Source: Capsaspora owczarzaki ATCC 30864 (taxonomy: Eukaryota; Opisthokonta; Filasterea). From it: a stretch of DNA of 64,000 nt. Position numbers and translations under genes: made by a program. Of the stretch, positions 60,001 through 64,000 are shown piece by piece. Location of the stretch: assembly GCF_000151315.2 (NCBI RefSeq), contig NW_011887306.1, positions 65,357 through 129,356 of the forward strand, in the 5' to 3' direction. Under the pieces are notes generated by a model that ran no database searches, was not told where the DNA came from, and was given only the letters and a program-made list of their open reading frames with translations. Position 1 is the first letter of the stretch. Each line of letters begins with the position of its first letter.

Positions 60001-62385
60001 TGCTGCCGTGCTCCCGATGACCAGCTCTTGTCGCAAATTGAGGAGACTGGCTGGCTTGGTCTTGTCTCGAGCGTGCTGGATGCGGCCTCGCTGACGGTGA
60101 GTCTGATGGAAACCCTCCGCGCATCCGTGCTCATCAGCCTAGAGAAGGGCACGGCGCAGACTGCCATTATCGTGTCGCTCGTCCAAATCATGTTCGACCC
60201 GTACTACCGCACCATGGAAGGCTTCTTTACGCTCATTCAGAAAGAGTGGCTGGACGCTGGGCATCCTTTTGCCTTGCACGGCGGCCATACGACAGCGAGC
60301 TCGGACTCTGCCCGTGCCCCGTACTTTTCCCTGTTCATTGACGCTGTCTGGCAAATCACGCGCCAATTTCCAACCAGCTTTGAGTTTAACGAAGTCTGGC
60401 TTGCGCATATTGGCTTTCATGAGCACGCCCTGCGTTTTGGCACGTTTTTGCTCAACTCGAAAAAGGAGCGCGACGAGCCCGGGTCGACAGGCGAGTGTTT
60501 GTTTGCTCGACTGGCTGCGGCCCATCGCGAATCCGCCGTCTTTTTCAACTTTTTGTACGCTCCCCCAGCCTCGTGTGAAGGCGTGGCGCCGTCTCTGCAA
60601 AGCTCTTCTTCGAGCTCGTCTTTCGATTCCTTTGCGCTTCGCTCGACTGCCGACTGCATTCGGCCAAGCTCTGATGTTGCCGCGCTCGCAGTGTGGGCAT
60701 ACCAGTACCTTACTGCAGAGACGGAACGCTTCGAGTTCCGCCCGGGCCATGACGAGCAAGGGCCATTTGGATCGATGGTGGCTCTTCTGAAAAAGATGAC
60801 GGCCGTGGACGTGTTTGGTGTGAGTGAACCAGCGCTGTCGGAGAATCAGCCTGACGATGGCTGGCGTGGGGTCTGGCGCGAGCTAGAGTCGGCCAAGTGG
60901 CATCAACAACAGGAGGATCCTCTGCAGGAATTTGTGGGGTCGAGACCCGCGCTGGAATGTGTAACCGTCTACGGCAGGCAGCCTGCACATCCACTCCTCA
61001 AAGGACGACTCCCCGAGCACCTCGAACCGCTCTACGTGCTGCCTCATCGATTCGGGCTCTATACTTACCGCGCTCCGACCATGTGCGACCACTGCGGGAC
61101 GGTTTTGTGGGGTCTCGTTCGGCAAGGCTTTAAATGCAACGACTGTGGCTACAATACACACGAGCGCTGTCTCTCGCAAGTACTGAGCACCTGCTCGTCG
61201 TTCAAGCGTGCGACTGCGACCGTCATCAACACGGCTCTTGGCAGTGCCCCTGCACTGCAGCAGCCCGTCGCTACACTGGCAGCGATCGCCAACTCGCCCG
61301 TGGAGTTGCTGCAGCGGAAACTCGCTGCAGTGACTACGGCCCCGGCCCCTACCCCATCAAAGTGTCGCCGCACCCCTGCACCACCCGGCCCGATCTCGAC
61401 GATTTCAGATCTCCTCAAGGCATCCGGGTCGCTGAATCCGCTCGGCCTGCTCCTTGGATCTCGTCAAGCCAGCAAGCCCCAAGTGGACGTTGCGCTCGTC
61501 GAGACAAAACCTTCCCGTGCAAGTGGCTCGAGTACCGGATATGACGAAGATGGTGATGAGGGTTCTGCTGCAGCCTCGGCGCTCAGCTGGATCGAGGTGA
61601 GCGCGGTTGATGGTAGCACGGAGGACGTGAAGCCAACTGCGCCGCTCACTGGGCGCTCGCACCTCAACTCGATCGGCGGCAAGGCTGGCTCTGGATTGCC
61701 GCGGCTGGGCAGTGTCAGCATTGGCGGTGTCGCGGTGGCGACTGCCGATGGTCCTCGGCGTGCAGCACAACAAACAGCGCTCGAGGTGCTGGGATCGCTG
61801 GATGAGCAACAAGCCGCCGGCGAAGGTGGAACGCCGTCAAAGGTGCCCTCTACACCAACCGCCCCTCGTAGTGTCACGAGAGATGGGTTTGTTCCAGAAA
61901 TGCGCAAAGCTTCGGCCTCCATTTCGGTGCAGCGCCAGTCCTTGGCACCCGATACGGACAGTTTGCTGGACGAGGTGGCTGTTGTCGCACCTCAAGGCCC
62001 TGCTGCGGCGACAGGTGTGGTCGATATCACTATGGAAGGCGAACTTTGGAAGATGGGCGGCGCCATCCACTCGTGGCAGTGTCGTCACTTTATCCTGGAC
62101 GCTGGCTCCTACCGTCTGCTCTACTATGAAGCGCTGAAGACTGGCACGAAGAAGTTTAAGGGAGAGGTCGATTTCAGGAAGGTGTCCCGCGTCACCGAGC
62201 TGACGACGTCGCCGGGCGGTATTGGTGCGAAAGGCCGTGAAGCGAACGGAAGCTACTTTGAAATTGCCACCGACGAGCGCACCTTTTACTTCCTGGCGCC
62301 GAGTCCCGAGTCGCGCAGCCAATGGATGCGGCAGCTGAACTCATTGTTGGTGCATATGCGTCAGGCCGGTGTGAATAAGCTGTAA
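53883..62385 (+). CDS. SBF/MTMR5-MTMR13-like DENN-domain myotubularin pseudophosphatase
   Basis: MTMR5/13 proteins are Rab exchange factors and partners of active myotubularins on endosomes. Exons 53883-53964, 54100-54371, 55067-59281 and 59401-62385 join in frame (2,517 residues; human about 1,850). Order: uDENN (WVDYFAVFGV, then CLISRHPFFDAFRQ), core DENN (LTEQKVAFISSSHAQLTKVS, YIPVLP, LGLHTSFLL), dDENN, the SBF2 region (LLSRFFDLLFSEQIPAACE), GRAM (LLEGEMLFFQAPKCLLLT), the myotubularin fold and a C1 zinc finger (HRFGLYTYRAPTMCDHCG). A PH domain comes last (EGELWKMGG, then SRSQWMRQLN). The phosphatase loop reads VLISLEKGTAQT where active enzymes have HCSDGWDRT, so Cys and Arg are lost and it is catalytically dead, as in MTMR5/13. 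Extra length is mainly Ser/Ala-rich inserts. Confidence 0.93.
54050..54091. repeat. (CT)n tract at the 3' end of SBF intron 1
   Basis: About 40 bp of CT repeat just before the acceptor TTTGTGCCAG of exon 2. It probably serves as a polypyrimidine tract. Confidence 0.8.
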
Positions 62386-62439
62386 AATGTATGAATGTGT
62401 TACGTGAACTAATGAACAAGAACAAAACAATAGCAAAGC

Positions 62440-62600
62440 TCACAGAACCAAAGTCTTGACGAACGTCCCTTCTTGAAACAAAGTCGGAATACATGACAAA
62501 TCATGCACTTGTGTTGACGCTTAATCATCGTTTGAGCACATGCAACGCAAACACATGCGTGGCAGCACGGCATCAGCTGCACGCACGATCGCTGTCCGAC
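62440..62600 (-). pseudogene. Decayed RING-finger remnant 3' of the right-edge kinase
   Basis: On the minus strand, after the kinase stop at 62612, codons for MPCCHACVCVACAQ and KRQHKCMICHV are still legible near 62500-62590. The frame then shifts before the expected C-terminus, and the kinase frame stops upstream of all this. It corresponds to the intact RING of 43244-46794. It diverges from the left-edge copy although the kinase tails of the two are identical. Confidence 0.65.
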
Positions 62601-62611
62601 CTCACTTCCGA

Positions 62612-64000
62612 TCAGTTTTCGGAGTCTAGCTGCGACTGCATGCTGGCGTTCACGACAATCGAATTTGTCATAGGAGATAGTTGCTCCTTGATGGCGCTGT
62701 GAGGATGACTCAGTCGTGAGATTGATTCAGCGCTGACCTCTGCAGATTGTGCGTGCTGCTGCTGCTGCTCCATTCGAGAACGAACGAGATCCGAATCCAG
62801 ATGAGGTTGCAACTGCTCTTCGATGCTACTATGGTGATGCTCCATCCTGGGTTCCTGAGGCATTGTAGCATGAGCATGCGCGCTGCCCTGATCGACAAAT
62901 TGGCTTAGCTGTGTCAGAATGTCGCGGAACGACGGTCGATCAACTCGTGCGAGTTGGAGGCAATCCTCCGCAAGCTCTGCCATGGCATGCGCCGATTCTT
63001 TGTCTTGAGGGCTCCAATCAATTGCCTTGTCAAGCACTGCATCGATTTTACGGCTCCGTTTCAGCTCGCGTCGAACATTGGCGATCAGGTCGAGGCTGGG
63101 TGGCTGTCCAGTCAGCAGCTCAAGCAGAATCATGCCATACGAGTACACGTCTGTCTTGATGGAAACCTTGCCGTCCTGGTGGTACTGTGGGCAGATGTAC
63201 TGGTATGTTCCTGCAATTGTTTTCGTTTTGATGTAGCTGTGAGCATCCACTTGAGCTGGTATGGAGCGAGTCAGACCGAAATCGGCGACCTTTGCGTTGA
63301 AATGAGCGTCCAGCAGTACATTGTCTGTCTTGAGATCCAGGTGGAACAGCGGCTGACGCGGAATCGCAGTCTGGACAAAGTGCATAGCATTTGCAATATC
63401 GGTCGCAATGTTTCGGCGCTGCTGCCAGCTTAATGCAGGCGTCCCATCCTTGCGATCAAGACGATCGCGAATCGAACCGTTTGCCATCAGTTCGTAGACC
63501 AAGCAGCGCTCCTTGCCTTCCTGCGCAAAACACATAATGGTGACAATGTTCGGGTGACGGAAACGTGACAGAGCTTTGAGCTCGGCCTCGAACTGAGGGG
63601 CACCTTGAATTGAATCCGCTGCCAACCGTTTGACGGCAACTCGCTGACCGCTCCACACACCAGAGTAGACTTTGCCAAATCCACCGCCACCGATGCGCTT
63701 GGACTCTGAAAACTGCGCTGTTGCTTGCGACAGAACTTGCAACGACACTCGCGGAATGGTATTGGATTCCAGTTGAGCAATACGCGCCTGGAGTTGACGA
63801 ACTTGCTCAGACGTCGGATCAGACGCAGCGAGAGGCGCGCTGGCAGTATTGGATCGAGGAGCTGGTGTGGGTGCGACACGAGATGAACTCGCGAGAATGC
63901 TTGCACGTTGAACGCGGACGCGCTGATTTTCGGCCCTGGAATTGAATCAGTCAGAAAGACAGTAAAGGTCACAAACACCCGCAAGACAAGGGCACTCACC
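62612..64000 (-). CDS. TKL-type non-RD protein kinase without RING (5' part beyond window)
   Basis: The kinase exon spans 63935-62612; an intron (63936-63999) precedes it and the upstream exons lie outside. The start of the exon (AENQRVRVQRASIL) matches the linker of the LRR-kinase at 43244-46794, so LRR exons upstream are likely. The domain is complete: GGGGFGKVYSGVW, VAVKRL, HLDLKTDNVLLD (non-RD), DFGLTRS and YSYGMILLELLTG. A Gln/His/Ser-rich tail then ends at 62612, where the intact paralogue would go on into a RING finger. The last 444 bp appear identical to window positions 1-444 in inverted order. Convergent with the SBF gene, 226 bp apart. Confidence 0.9.

Overview
The window is nuclear DNA from a compact, intron-bearing eukaryote. 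Coding sequence is GC-rich and intergenic DNA is AT-rich with long A/T runs. GT-AG introns are mostly 50-150 bp and genes lie about every 3-4 kb. Gene content (NDR kinase, SBF/MTMR5-13, Munc13-4/BAIAP3-type protein, STEAP reductase, TMEM198-like protein, LRR-TKL kinases) suggests a unicellular opisthokont close to animals. A filasterean such as Capsaspora would fit, but that is an inference from gene style, not a match I could run. There is one 286-base assembly gap at 38566-38851.

Layout. 1-760: the 3' half of a TKL kinase gene plus decayed flanking pieces, forming an inverted copy of the right edge of the window. 1-4 kb: elongation factor 2 with a damaged middle. 4-11.5 kb: TMEM198-like membrane protein, STEAP metalloreductase and the LYR protein ETFRF1, all on the minus strand. 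11.7-15.8 kb: ribosome-biogenesis factor NOC2, head-to-head with an unknown gene (16.0-16.8 kb). 17-23 kb: Munc13-like priming protein, head-to-head with a CCDC82/DUF4211 protein (23.8-28.2 kb). 28.5-33.8 kb: NDR kinase and 6-phosphogluconate dehydrogenase. 35.7-40.4 kb: LRR receptor-like membrane protein with Ala/Ser stalks. 43.2-46.8 kb: LRR-TKL kinase-RING gene with one LRR per exon. 47.8-49.9 kb: Crinkler/RHS-like P-loop NTPase plus nuclease-fold protein. 50.4-53.5 kb: EMC6 and TFIIE-alpha, convergent. 53.9-62.4 kb: SBF/MTMR5-13 pseudophosphatase, followed by a second TKL kinase running off the right edge.

Most genes are conserved housekeeping or trafficking genes and do not form one pathway. 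The accessory part is 35-50 kb together with the two window ends: LRR receptor, LRR-kinase-RING and CR-like NTPase lie side by side. Kinase 3' ends have been copied to other places, including the 3' flank of the CR-like gene. This is the part most likely to hold an undescribed system. The kinases carry HLD instead of HRD in the catalytic loop (non-RD type), and the arrangement resembles innate sensing and signalling modules. No experimental function can be read from sequence alone.
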